Below, in pieces: positions 19,420-33,929 of a stretch of DNA of 64,000 bases (positions within the stretch are counted from its first letter, which is position 1; every line of letters begins with the position of its first letter). Both the position numbers and the translations under genes were made by a program. The notes beneath the pieces were generated by a model that was given only the letters and a program-made list of their open reading frames with translations, made no database searches and was not told where the DNA came from. The stretch is from Isoetes taiwanensis (Eukaryota > Streptophyta > Lycopodiopsida > Isoetales > Isoetaceae). The stretch lies in NCBI GenBank assembly GCA_021234155.1, contig JAJEKV010000311.1:126001-190000 (forward strand), written 5' to 3'.

Positions 19420-21615
19420 GACATATTTCTATGCAGCAATGGGATGAGCGATTGGTCCACTTATATGATCATCCTGGGGTTCTTAATTCTGTGCCTCCTT
19501 TGGTAGGTGATATTCTTCAATTCACAGAGGAGGAAGTCAAAGAAGGATTGCGGCATCTATCTAATGGCAAGTCTCTCGATCTTCAAGGTTTGCAAAGCGT
19601 AACTGCTTTAAATGGGGAGGGTCCGCTATTGCTTCCAATCATCACTACTCTTTTAAATCAAGCTTTGCAAGAAGGCTTGCCCAAACTTGGGTGTCAAGAA
19701 GGTCGCACCAATTTACAAAGCGGTGATAAGCATGACCCTTCTAATTATCGCATGATCATGGTAAGTTCCATATTTTCAAAGCTCTTAGCCGGTCTTCTAC
19801 CGAGAAGCAGTTGACATCATGGGCGTAACATACCGGGTGTACGTCTTTGTAGGGACAAAGGTGCTTTCGTCCCATGCCATTCTACAATAGACCATATTTT
19901 CACATTGCGCATGCTTATTGAACATAGTCGAAGTTTGAAACAAGACCTCTATATATGCTTTGTGGATTTTTACTTTTGATTGATACGACCACGCTGAGCT
20001 TCTTTGGCAGCGCTTGCGTGCACTTGGGGTTCCACAAGATCTTCAAAATGCGCTTTATCGGCTCTATGAAAAGGTTTTTGCTAAATTTCCAAAGATCGTA
20101 CTCAAATCACTAGCAATATTGGAGTTCGTTAGGGTTGCCCTTTATCTCCTACACTCTTTGCCTTGTACATTGATCAATTGGAAGAATGGCTTGATAATCA
20201 TGGCGGCGCGGAGGTCCACATTTGGCACACTATATCATTCGGCAACTTATGTATGCTGATGATGTTTCACTTCCGGCACATACCTAGTATCGCAAAGAAC
20301 ATTTACATGCTTTCAGACGGTTTCTGGAGAACACAGTGTCAGCGTGTTAATGCGCAAAAGACCAAGCTTTTGGTAGTTCAATCTTTCGTCACAATGTTCC
20401 CCTATGCACTATGATAGCCGAAGTTGAAGTTGTAGATAGCTACAAGTATCTTGGTGTAGAATTTCGTAAGAACACACTTTGGGAACGTTGTATTACCAAG
20501 CGGGTGGTCTGGCCGAATGGAGAGCACTCTATGCAATGCAAAACAATTGTTTTCGCAAGAGAAATTCATGATTGGCCACCGGAAAGCCCACTTGTTTCGG
20601 GCTTTGGTAGAGCCTGTTTTTTATTGTATGGTTCTCAAGTATGGGGGCGCCATTAGTGCTAGTGCTTGGGAGAGCTTGAGCGGGTGCAAAAGTCCTTTCT
20701 CACTTACGCCTTTGAGTTAAAACAACGGTGCCCTATGCTATTCTTTTACAAGAGACGGTGTTTTGGCCTCTTCAACATTCCGCCATGAGCGCCATCTCCA
20801 CTATATGCAAGGTGCACCACATGGATGATGTTAGGTATCATGTTCTTGCACTTGCCATGGTGAATCTCCTCGCGTTTGAAACGATGTTGGAAAGAGCATT
20901 GCACTACATGGTTTGCCCGTTGGGGCGGCAGTGCAAACCGATGCTTGCGATGCTTGCCAGTTCTGATCGAGCTTTTGCAACAATATCTTAATGGTCGTTT
21001 TTCTCAAAAGATATGGGACGCGATTACTTTGACCCAAGTGAAAACTGGTCATTATCATGCACACATAAATCCCACTTTGGCACGGGGCCCCAAGCTTATT
21101 TGCTTGCTTCATTGTCCGGGAACAAGCTTGTAGCTATTGCATCAATTCGCACGGGGTCCCACAAAGCACGGATTGAGACAGTAGATGGGAGCCGCCGCCG
21201 GTAGTTGGCGAGACTATGTGCATGTTGCCGATTCTGAGGTTATTGAAGATGAAAGCCATACTCTTCTGAGTTGCCCGCTTTTGAGATAGTCGGGAATCAT
21301 TTTTCGACCTTAGCATTCCATTCCACGCCTATAACAACTTCACCAAGCACCATGTCGTGCATGACTTGGCATTATACATACTTGAGGTTCTAGATAAACG
21401 GCTGCAATTGCGAGCCACGAAAGTAGTCATTATCTAAGCTTGTCTAGTATCATCATTACTGCAAAGGTTTTTCCCTTGAAAACCTTTCGAGGCAGGGGGT
21501 TTTTAATCCTAGTAGTAATGATTGTATTAGCCCATTGTATGGGTCCCATGACCTATTGGTCTCTGTGGACATTAAAAAAACTATTCTATTCTATTCTATT
21601 CTATTCTATTCTATT
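19420..21615 (+). mobile_element. LINE (GVRQGCPLSP type), 5'-truncated, ending in (CTATT)n
   Basis: This insertion interrupts the pyrimidine tract of copy B. It carries RT-domain remnants and ends in ACATTAAAAAAA(CTATT)n at 21571-21615, a microsatellite tail in place of poly(A). Only a short possible duplication, CTTG, is seen at 19416-19419 and 21616-21619. The 3' end (GTCCCATGACCTATTGG, then CTGTGGACATTAAA) recurs in three other places in this window, so the family is repeatedly present. Copy A lacks the insertion. Confidence 0.8.
19432..20720 (+). pseudogene. LINE reverse transcriptase remnant
   Basis: Pieces of one RT domain in order: RT entry region (EEEVKEGLRHLSNGKS, then LLNQALQEGLPK) at 19432-19814; DPSNYRMIMVSSIFSKLLAG just before the first stop; VDF with ALGVPQDLQNALYRLY near 20030; GCPLSPTLFALYIDQLEEWL near 20130-20180 (broken by one base); and MYADDV near 20250. 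Many small frame changes separate them. It is related to the ORF2 at 58271-59765 in this window (same GCPLS...LYIDxLEEWL words). Confidence 0.75.
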
Positions 21616-21880
21616 CTTGCCCCTTCTTCTCCCTTGCCCCTTCCCTTGCCCCTCTTCTCCCTTGCCCCCTCTTCTCCCCCCTTTTCTCACTCCGTCTTCC
21701 CCTTCCCCTCCCCTTTTCGATCTCACCTCGCTCAACTTTCTCAACTATTTATTTGAAAAATCTGTAAGAAAATATTATGAACCAGTCCTTGTTATATGAT
21801 GTGAAATTTTGATGTCAATATGAGTCCCATTTTCAGTCCGAGTCCCAAAATTCAAGATTTGTCCCACTTTAATTAAATAC

Positions 21881-22499
21881 GACTTATCTGCTTTTGAAAA
21901 ATTTTAGACAAACAGAGCACCAAGATTTCTTCATGGCCATCAATCAGCTTCTTGAATCTGAAGTGTCATGTTTCATGTAGGGTACGATCTGCCCCACTCC
22001 ATCGGACACCCACAGTAAAACAAAATCCAAAGATCTTAGCAGCTACACAAAAGCAAAATATAGAAGTCGTTTTGGATCGGCATAGGAAGGCGCCATACAA
22101 TCCATCTACTAGAGTATTTAATGGCAATGAAATGCCCTGCAACTAATATTTTTTCAGCTTATCATGCACAAAATGTTTGCACGATATCTGCCCTCGGCCC
22201 ATTACAGTTCTTTGTTGATCCATCTTGGTTGTAAATGCGCCGGACCTCTTCTTGCCTTAATCATCCGATGTATTTGTTTTTCTTTTTCTCGTCGTTCTTC
22301 TCTTCCTTTTTCCTTGCGCATCTGCGACCACAATCCGTGAGAGCTTTTTATTTGCAATTCTTGACTTGCATATTTCAAAAAGCAATGATTAAAACCCATA
22401 AAAATTAATTTTAATTAAAGCTTTTTCTTTCCACCCAAAATTTTATAAAAAATACTGCAAATGCTATGATAGTAGAAAGAAAAGAAAAGATAGTACTTT
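21881..22499. other. No gene seen
   Basis: Unremarkable sequence between the inverted element and the next repeat. No coding chain could be supported; open frames near 21952 and 22202 have no recognisable content. Confidence 0.4.
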
Positions 22500-22925
22500 A
22501 ACTTCCATGGGAAGATAGCTTATGGGACAATTTACAAGACATCTTAATAGGTCCTACTCCCGCTACTATACATGGCTGAAGTAGGTCCTTCGCCCATTAA
22601 CTTTATAACACACCGAGACGGATCATGCGCCCACCACTTTATATGACTGAAGTGGGTCCTACCCATCAACTTTATCACAATGCATGACAACTTTCACAAC
22701 GAGGCGTTGAATGCACACACCAAACATTAATGTATATATGCCCCCCTTACATGTACAATCTGACCTTTCATGCATTGGCCATTCAGGTTCTCCCTTAGGG
22801 AGCATAATTTTATCTTGCACCAAACATCCCTCCTGCTCGACTATACCGTCAAAAGAGGATTCCATGCCTCCATGAAAACAGTGGGAATCTTGAAATGTTC
22901 ATCAAGTTCTCCGTCTGTCATTGAT
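22500..22925 (+). repeat. Direct repeat, left copy
   Basis: This shares long stretches with 27510-28055: ACAATTTACAA, the phrase CATGGCTGAAGT, CACACACCAAACATT, CTTTCATGC(A/G)TTGGCCATTC and CATCCCTCCT, in the same order and orientation. About 80 bases present in the right copy (27757-27835) are missing here. The family was not recognised. Confidence 0.7.
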
Positions 22926-23399
22926 GAAAATACATGAGATTCTTAGTATAGGATGAGATCCTTATAGTACATAAATCTAAATCTTAAAAACATATCTCAT
23001 CAAAGTTCTAGCCCATATATATGACAATCTATAAGTAACTACCATAGGAATTATTTACCCTATCAACTTCAGTTGTGCATTTCAATTATTTTAAGAACAA
23101 AATTGAGGTGACTCGATGTTCTTCTGAAGGTGGGTTTGAGGAGATTATCTGAACAACTTCGAAGCTATTGATTTACTAATAGTTAGCTGAGCTTCCCCAA
23201 TGAACTATGTTGTCTTTAAACTTCTATGTTATGCTGAAGATTTTGCAATAATGATAAAATAATAGCATCAACATCTTCCTTATCATCCATGCATTAAAGG
23301 AGAAGCAATTTGTATAATGAACTTTCTTGACTGTTTTACAGCCAAATAAGTTACAAATGTCATATATGATTATCCATCATGAAGTCTAAAGCTAGCCAC
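22926..23399. other. No gene seen
   Basis: AT-rich sequence between the repeat and the presumed copia LTR. The true left end of the LTR may lie inside it. Confidence 0.3.
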
Positions 23400-24056
23400 G
23401 TATGATGTAGAACTGAATGGCTGAGTGGCCACGAGGATCATCTATTGACGATCGAGATGCGAGTCAGAAGCCCTTGCTAGTAGAGGGGTAGTGGAGCATT
23501 TTGAATGGCCATCACATCATAGAGACCTCTTCATTGATGTTTAAGAGGTTAAACCCTTATGAGCCTCCTAGACATCGTAGCATATCTGATAGGCTTGAAG
23601 GAAATATGAAGCTAAATGCAATGGTCGAATGGGTATGTCATTGAATATTTTGAAGTTTTTAGTTAACCTACGACCATCGAAAATTGTAAATACATGATTA
23701 TTTATGGAAACCCCAATGACCTGGTCGGTGAACAGTAGATCCGGCCAGGTGGTCTTGTAAACATGAATCTAGCAGTCGACTATGACAGTCTAAGGCTGAG
23801 ATTATTGGATCACTGCATTGCGGTGGTCCTACTGTAAATATATAAGAAGGATCGATCCAAAAAGATGTGTATGGCGATCACAATCTGAGAGCAAAGTTAC
23901 CGGATATTTTATTGCAGTATTTTATCTGTGAATGTCTTAACCATTGAAGTATTTTGGTTATAAGCTAAATGAATGTGTGATATTATTGTGTGAGGTCTAT
24001 TTGGTACCATTATGAATGTTTGAATTATAGTGGAACATTGATCAAATTCTTTTTCA
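23400..24056 (+). promoter_or_regulatory. 5' LTR of the truncated copia (left edge approximate)
   Basis: It ends TTTTTCA at 24056, immediately before the primer-binding site. A TATA-like box, AAATATATAAGAAGG, lies near 23836-23850, consistent with an LTR promoter. The left edge was set at a TG near 23403 only by expected size; without a 3' LTR to compare, it is uncertain. Confidence 0.5.
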
Positions 24057-24057
24057 T

Positions 24058-24069
24058 TGGTATCAGAGC
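24058..24069 (+). other. Primer-binding site (initiator tRNA-Met)
   Basis: TGGTATCAGAGC matches the sequence complementary to the 3' end of initiator methionine tRNA, the usual copia primer. It lies two bases after the LTR end. Confidence 0.85.
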
Positions 24070-25018
24070 AGGTAAAAAACAATTTCTACAAGATTTGGAG
24101 CCACTCAGCTCAGTTGAGGTGTTTCAAGGGGTTGAAGGCTTTCAGGTATGGAAGGAGAGAGTTAAGGAGGTATTACAGTTTGAAGGATTGTGGCATATTA
24201 TTGAGTCAAATACAGTTGTTGGTGATGAAGCAAGCAGTACAACAACAGCAGGTGAAGCAGAAAAATCTGGTGAGTCCACTGCCAAAACTAAAGGGGAGAA
24301 ATTTGTCACATATATGAGTGAAGAAGTGAAAGTCAGTCAAGCTAAAGCAATCATTATGTGTAAGGTTGCTCCTAGCATAATGCTTAAGTTAAGAAATCTA
24401 ACTCCTAGGGATGCATGGAACTATCTAATCAATACATACCAGACTAAGAGTTCTTCACAGATCGATGTGCTGGAGAAGGAGGTCAGAAAAATGAGATATG
24501 GTGGTAAAACTCAGTTGACAGCAATGTTTCATAAATTTAATTCGTTATATGCAGACTTAGAGGCAGCAGGAGCTACAATGTCCATTAGCTAGCAATTTCA
24601 AAAATGTTTGCTAACCATGGAACTTTAGCTACTCTAATTAGAACAGTGGCAAAAACCAGAGAAGAAGCTGAACACATTGCACGAACTGAGATTGAACAGA
24701 AGTATGTGACTGAAGAAGAAGGAGAGGATGATGAAGAATCTGCAGAGGTACTTATTGTAAAGAAAGGAAAAAATTATAGTGATAACAAAGGCAGACAGGT
24801 AGGACCTTGTTATAGTTGTGGTGAAGTAGGACATTTAAAGTTTAACTGTCCTAAGGGGGCATAGGCCATATAGCATCTAAGTGCCCGAGTCCAAAAGACG
24901 GTGGCAGGGGCAGAGGTAGGGGTAGGGGAAAATCTACCAGCTGGAATTCAAATAGAGACAAAGGCAGAGGAAGTAGATCTGCTAACACTAATGTGGCATC
25001 AGTAGAGGAGGAAGATTC
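24070..25018 (+). pseudogene. Copia gag (UBN2-type) with zinc knuckles
   Basis: It begins soon after the primer-binding site: EVFQGVEGFQVWKERV, then KAIIMCKVAPSIMLKLRNL and SSQIDVLEKEVRKMRY form the UBN2/gag capsid-like domain, ending at a stop at 24592. A shifted frame continues ATLIRTVAKTREEAEHIA and a CCHC knuckle, CYSCGEVGHLKFNC, to a stop at 24864. A second, partial knuckle (GHIASKCP) and an RGRGRG-rich tail follow up to the retroposon insertion at about 25019. Two frame breaks make it non-functional. Confidence 0.8.
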
Positions 25019-25019
25019 T

Positions 25020-26224
25020 TTTTTTTTTTTTTTTTTTTTTTTTTTGAAAGAACGAGATTTTTATATTATATATGAAATAAAGAGTACAATGCTTCATTGC
25101 ACATAGAGGATTACTACGGGGAGTAATCTCGACATCTTCATCCTCTATGTGTAGAAACTTATTATCTGCTCAAAAGCTGATATACATTAAGCGCATAAAT
25201 CCTCCAACTTGATAAACCGGATTATACGGAAGATGCAAGGAAAGAAAGTTCCCGAAAGATTCAAATAATCTTAGAAGGCCAGAATGGAACATTTTGAAAC
25301 AATGAGGAGCGAAAAAAAGTGGGAGGGTCCTTGCTCACCTTGAGCACCAAATAATGTAGGCATTATCGAAAAGGCATGGAATTCTAAGCAACTTCGAGCA
25401 AAAGATTCGGCGATCCAAATCGGTCTTGGATAGTACGGTATTTGGCATATCAAGTACCAATAAAAAACACCCAAGCTTTAGTACTTGAGTGGCTATTCAA
25501 GCATAGCAGTTCTTGAAATAGCGCCGGCATTTTTAGAAACCGTTCAAGCTTCAAGAGAGACTTGAGTAAATAAACCACTTTTCGACCTGCCATCCAATCG
25601 TTATTCCTCTTCAATCAATATATCAAAGTTTCTAAAATTATTCCACACGACCTCCCCCGCCATACATGAAAATTTCTCGATCATATCATCGTAGAACGGA
25701 TCTTTCTTGCTAGTAAGAAAGAGCGGGAGAAGGAAACAACGGCCTGATAGAATAAACCTGGGGAAAATTAAAGTTTTAATGCTCAACCTAAAGACTGCTT
25801 CTCTTACCAGATCTGCACCTATCTACTCCACCTTATAGGCACATTTTGCCATTTCAGTGCGCATCTGCATGAATAGAATGGAACCTGCATTCTCAAACTG
25901 CCGGAATGTTTGTCCCTTCTGTTTACAAGGCAGATAGCATTATGCTTTCAAGAAGCAAAGAGCAGAAGCCACGTTAGTGGCATGAAGCAAACCGTGGAAA
26001 GATCCACCCTAAAGCTGCTCCAGGACGAAACATCACAAGAAGCCAGGAAAGACATACCAGAACGTTCATTCCTCTGCTAGCAACCGAAAAAAGTACCTGG
26101 AGACCTCAGATTGGAGCAGCAGTGCCGGAAGTAGAGAGAGAGGGGCGGTCCCTCTCTCACGGCCGCCCTAGCCGCAGGCGCAGGTGTTAGCGCCAAGAAA
26201 CATCCCTGGATTCATAGTTGTGTC
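25020..26224 (-). mobile_element. Non-autonomous poly(A) retroposon, copy 1
   Basis: A 1.2-kb insertion inside the copia, read on the minus strand: a GC-rich head (GTTTCTTGGCGC, GGCTAGGGCGGCC and a CTCTCTC run) at 26210-26090, an anonymous middle, then a 3' end near 25060-25044 with CTTTCAAAAA and a poly(A) of about 25 (poly(T) at 25019-25044). The flanking copia sequence AGGAGGAAGA is duplicated (25006-25015 and 26225-26234). No RT or endonuclease was recognised. The head resembles 43230-43330, so it is a family. Confidence 0.7.
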
Positions 26225-26712
26225 AGGAGGAAGAAGATTCTGAGGAAGAGGTAAGCAATACTTTTGCTTATGATTTAAGTAAAGAAAAGAATGCTAAAAC
26301 ATCGTTCATTCTAGATTCTGGAGCTGAAAGAACAATCTTAGGAGTATCGGAACTGCTTACAAGAAAGGATGAAGAGCAGAACTTTAAAAGGATACGTTTA
26401 GGAGATGGATCTACCAAAGAAGTGGAAAATGCAGGAATGCTTAGATTATTTGACTTACAAGGAAAACCTGTTGAGATTGAAAAAGTACTTTGTGTACCAT
26501 CTATTATAAAAAATCTGATTTCAGTGAGTCAGCTAGTAGATTTGGGATATCGTGTGGTATTTGAACAATGTGTATGCAAAATTGAGAAAGACAATAAAGT
26601 GTGTTTTCTGGCTGAAAGAGTTGGTGACTTGTTTAAGATGGATGCTTCCATAAATGTTCCAACGATTAATTCTGTAACTTTGCCCACTCTTAAGTTGGTC
26701 ACACAAACATGA
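26218..26712 (+). pseudogene. Copia protease region
   Basis: It resumes the polyprotein after the retroposon. FILDSGAERTILG carries the D-S-G-A active site of retroviral-type aspartic proteases, followed by IRLGDGSTKEVENAGML and VEKVLCVPSIIKNLISVSQL-like text characteristic of copia. The frame stops at 26712; GAG-pre-integrase sequence (GHIESKQADQKN) follows in another frame. The protease would cleave the Gag-Pol polyprotein. Confidence 0.8.
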
Positions 26713-26852
26713 ACAATGTAAAATTCTTGAGCAGACTTGGGCATATTGAAAGTAAACAAGCAGATCAAAAGAACTTTGTATGCAGGGGATGCTTGCTGGA
26801 AAAAAGTACAAGAATTCCATTTGGAAAGAAATAAAAAAGGACTGAAGCTCCT

Positions 26853-27506
26853 TTGGAATTGGTGCACACTGACATCTGTGGTCCACTCAATGTGAGAAGT
26901 CACACGGGAAAAAGGTACTTTATAACTTTCATAGACGATTTTTCTAGAAGAGCAAAATGTTATTGTTTATCTAGGAAAAGTGAAGCATTAAAAGTATTTA
27001 AAGAATACGTCACTGAGGTAGAAAGGGAGACTGGCAACAAACTGAAATGTTTGAGATCAGATAGAGGAGGAGAATACATATCAAAAAAATTCAAAAACTT
27101 TTGCATTGAGAAAGGGATAAGAAGACAATTAACATGCAGATACTCACCTCAGCAAAACGGAATAGCAGAGAGAAAGAATAGAACCTGCTTGAATGCTGTC
27201 AGAGCTATGCTTAAGCACGCTGGTTTACTAAACATGCTGTGGGAAGAAGCATTAAAAACAGCTATATACATTCAAAACAGACTACCTAGTGTTGGGATTG
27301 ATGGAGAAATACCTGAAACCCTGTGGACTAGAAGAATTCCAACATTTGATAGATTTAAGGTCTATGGTTGTCTGGCATATGTCCATATACCAGAGCAGTT
27401 GAGAAATAAATTGGATGATAGAGGTCAAATTGCATATCTAGTTGGATATGACGAAGAGACCAAGGTATATAGATTATTTGAGCCCAATAATTTGAAGTGT
27501 TTATAG
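26853..27506 (+). pseudogene. Copia integrase core
   Basis: An rve domain with the catalytic triad visible: D in VHTDICGP, D in LRSDRGGEY and E in NGIAERKNR. The rest includes YSPQQNGIAERKN, LPSVGIDGEIPETLW and VYGCLAYVHIPEQ. It ends at a stop (NNLKCL) just where a foreign repeat begins, so the C-terminal integrase region and all of RT/RNase H are lost. Confidence 0.85.
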
Positions 27507-27509
27507 CCC

Positions 27510-28055
27510 CCAAGACAATTTACAACACATCCAGATGTGTCCTGCCCCCACCACTGTACATGCTTGAAGTGCTTATAGGATAATTTATAGCACATCCAGA
27601 TGGGTTCTGCCCCTACTACTATACATGCCTGAAGTGCTTATAGGACAATTTACAACACACCCAGATGGGCCCTGCCCCCACCACTGTACATGGCTGAAGT
27701 GGGTCCTTCCCCCACCAACTTTATAACAATGCATGACCACTTTCACAACAAGGCGTTGAACTCGTGACATTGGGTATGGCAGTTTAGGGTCTTACCACAC
27801 GAAGAAAAGAAAAGAAGGAAATAGAATAGAATAGATGCACACACCAAACATTGATCTATGTTCGAACCCCCTTACATTTACAATCTAACCTTTCATGCGT
27901 TGGCCATTCGGGTTCTTCTTTAGGGAGCATAGTTAGATCTTGTACCAAACATCCCTCCTACCAACACACCGTCGAAAGAGGATCCTATGCGTCCATGAAA
28001 ACAATGGGCATCTTGAAATGTTCATCAAATTCTCTCGTGTCATTGACGAGATCCA
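27510..28055 (+). repeat. Direct repeat, right copy, with 3x ~64-bp tandem units
   Basis: The right copy of the 22500-22925 repeat. Its first part is a tandem array of three ~64-bp units (about 27517, 27582 and 27648), each with ACAATTTA, CACATCCAGATG, CTGCCCC and CTGAAGTG. It also contains TAGAATAGAATAG near 27819-27832, resembling the simple-repeat tails of LINEs here. It starts where the truncated copia ends. Confidence 0.7.
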
Positions 28056-28648
28056 TTTGTAAGACGAACATTTTTTACTTCCACTGTCTTCATCTCACAA
28101 TAGTAGCGAATATTTTTGTGAAATGTTCACTAGAAGGTTTCCACGAAAAGGGCGGAAAAAAGGAAAAGTGGTAAGATTATATTTGGAACATTTCTTCTAG
28201 TTGGTTGGCTTGGCTGGGGTATTTCTAAGAAGTACGGTCAAACAGGGATAAAAAAAAAGGGGGAGAGAGAGAATAGATAAAAAGAAAACAGGATCTCTAA
28301 CGTGGGAGTGGACGACCCCTTTGCTCCAGCTGCTTTTGCTCGAGTAGCTCCGTCCTGATCTTAACATCTCGATCGGCTGCTGGATTCTCTTTGCCTGATC
28401 TTCCAAAGGTAGTTTTGGATCAGAAATTGTAGGTGCATTCAAGATGTAAATTAGAGTGCCTGATGTAGCCCTAGAATTCGTGAATTGTTCTTCATTGGCA
28501 TCCCGGTGCATTGACCTTCATGGTATTACGGAATCAATTCTCTTACATGCCTTATAGATCATTCATTTATTGTTATAATAGCTAATCTCTCCATTTTCTG
28601 TCCTTTCCAATAATGTTATTTTCTTCTGCAGGTGTCCCTTTTCATGCC
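28056..28648 (+). promoter_or_regulatory. Upstream region and probable 5'UTR intron of the LACS gene
   Basis: This lies between the repeat and the LACS start codon. A plausible 5'UTR exon ends CCAAAG|gtagtt at 28408, and an acceptor TTCTTCTGCAG is at 28621-28631, giving a 223-bp leader intron. An out-of-frame ATG (28644) overlaps the chosen start by context (ATGCCATGG). No TATA box could be placed with confidence. Confidence 0.45.
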
Positions 28649-32441
<3,793 letters not shown>

Positions 32442-32765
32442 ATCTTCCAACCGTTTTATGGTTCTTTGTGTAAAGAAAATTGTATGCACAAATATTTACG
32501 CGAGCTATACTACTATTTGTTGTGAGCCAATCAAATCAATTGTCATGTCCTTGTTATTGGAACTCTGATGGGGCATGGACCTGCCTATTTCAGACACAAT
32601 GTTGTATTGATTTCTTATATGAAGATTTGTAACTTGTATTGTGTCCAAAATGCACATTGGTTTGTCATCATGCATGGAAGAGAATTCTTGTAAAGAGAAT
32701 GAGGCTTTTGTGGAGCCTGTTACAGAGTCCTCACTTGCAGCATGTGTTAAATAAAAGATTCCCAT
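32442..32765 (+). terminator. LACS 3'UTR with polyadenylation signal
   Basis: Non-coding sequence after the stop. AATAAA at about 32750 (TTAAATAAAAGATT) is the best polyadenylation signal. The next 100 bases already resemble repeat sequence. Confidence 0.5.
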
Positions 32766-32869
32766 GAAAGTTTGTTACGACACGTAACGAAGAGGGCGAA
32801 CCATGTTGTACCACACGTTAGACTTTATTCAAATAACAAAAAACGTATACATAAGGGTGCACACACAAA

Positions 32870-33065
32870 TGTTGGAATAGCCTAGTATTATGTATGTCAT
32901 TAAAATGAATTGGATTGAGTGGGTTTTTATTGTCCACGAAAATCAATTGGCCTATGGGACCAATCAACGAGCACATCAAATGTATTATTGTTAGGATTAA
33001 AAAACCCTTGCCCTGAAGGGTTCTTGAGGAAAAAACCTTAGCAGATATTTCTTCTTCCTCAACTA
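32870..33065 (-). mobile_element. 3' end remnant of a simple-tail LINE
   Basis: On the minus strand this reads AGGGTTTTTTAATCCTAACA, then GGTCCCATAGGCCAATTG and CGTGGACAATAAAAACC. It parallels the 3' end of the LINE at 21459-21575. Only the 3' UTR part is present. Confidence 0.6.
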
Positions 33066-33402
33066 TAGATGTAACATGGTGTGCCATTCTTTCTAGAATC
33101 TCAAAAAAGGCTCTTAGAAAATGACAGACCTTATCGTCGTTCTCAAAAGCAAAGCTCTATCGTTCTTGCATAAGAGCAACATGTGAGGCTGTGCCATTCA
33201 AAATAAAATCCAAAACACATCCATCTATGGGCACCAGCTGATTCATTATATAGTATGCATAAGTTTTCAGTTGTCATTTTAAGACGAAGTCACCCGTCCA
33301 TACCTGCCCAACTATACTTTGGTTTACCAATAAAATAGGTCTGATATTCTTTTATTTTATCATCTACATCTTCATTTCCAGTAACTGAAATCTAAGGCAA
33401 GT

Positions 33403-33472
33403 GGGTGTTTCTTGGTGTATTGCTCAATTGAGCAAGGGGGTGTTTCTTGGTGTATTGCTCAATTGCGCCAGG
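33403..33472 (+). repeat. 35-bp tandem duplication
   Basis: GGGTGTTTCTTGGTGTATTG followed by CTCAATTG occurs twice head to tail (33403-33437 and 33438-33472) with minor differences at the end of the second unit. Confidence 0.8.
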
Positions 33473-33622
33473 CACAATCCCAATTCGGGCTGCAAAGGAA
33501 CAATCTGACCCTCACTTGTATTAATAATCATATGGCTCACATAATATTGATACTCTTTAACTGTCCTTTTGCTTACTCAATCTTTCTCATATGCACCCTA
33601 GAAAATATGCAATTTCTCTTGG

Positions 33623-33670
33623 GTGGCTAGCCCTTTGGGTTAGCAATCAAAGGGTCTTTGTTCAAGTCTC
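33623..33670 (+). other. tRNA-like pol III promoter boxes (possible SINE head)
   Basis: GTGGCTAGCCC (A-box-like) and TTGTTCAAGTCTC (B-box-like) lie about 34 bases apart, as in tRNA genes. No cloverleaf could be drawn that supports a working tRNA, and no clear tail was found. Confidence 0.3.
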
Positions 33671-33929
33671 TCTTAAGACATTTAAAGGACTGCCATATGT
33701 TCCTATAGGATGCTGCCATGTGGTATGACATAAAAAGTATATATCTATGTATTTATCTTTGGACTTGATTTTGACCATATAAATAATTAAATAGGTGCAT
33801 AGAATGCATAACAATGGCCATGTGATGCACCCTCCGGTTGCCATATTGCCTACCATCGTGAACAAATCTACATATTTTTTCACATTTCAAGCTTTGTTGG
33901 CACCTTTAATGTCTCTCGTTGGGATGTAT

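Larger units (their letters stand above)
16058..21880. mobile_element. Inverted-repeat element, copy B (split by a LINE)
   Basis: The right member of the pair, an inverted copy of 7291-15976. It starts GTATTTAATTAAAGTGGGAC at 16058 and ends with its complement at 21861-21880. Without the LINE at 19420-21615 it is about 3.6 kb. It is longer than copy A because of an extra ~120 bp near 16225-16345, a ~98-bp tandem duplication at 17778-17957 and a 68-bp tandem duplication at 19036-19170. The outer homology between copies extends five to six bases past the 20-bp terminus (AAGTC on the left, GACTT on the right). No transposase was found. Confidence 0.65.
23400..27506 (+). mobile_element. Ty1/copia element, 3'-truncated
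   Basis: LTR, primer-binding site, gag, protease and integrase are present in copia order. The sequence stops at 27506, within the region after the integrase core, and runs directly into an unrelated repeat. RT, RNase H and the 3' LTR are missing. A poly(A) retroposon (25020-26224) splits gag from protease. Protein words are close to those of the complete copia at 43414-48750 (for example RYSPQQNGIAERKNR against RFSPQQNGIAERKNR), so the two belong to related families. Confidence 0.85.

Noticed and set aside
33623-33670. Functional tRNA gene
   Set aside because: A- and B-box-like words exist, but no acceptor or anticodon stems pair properly.
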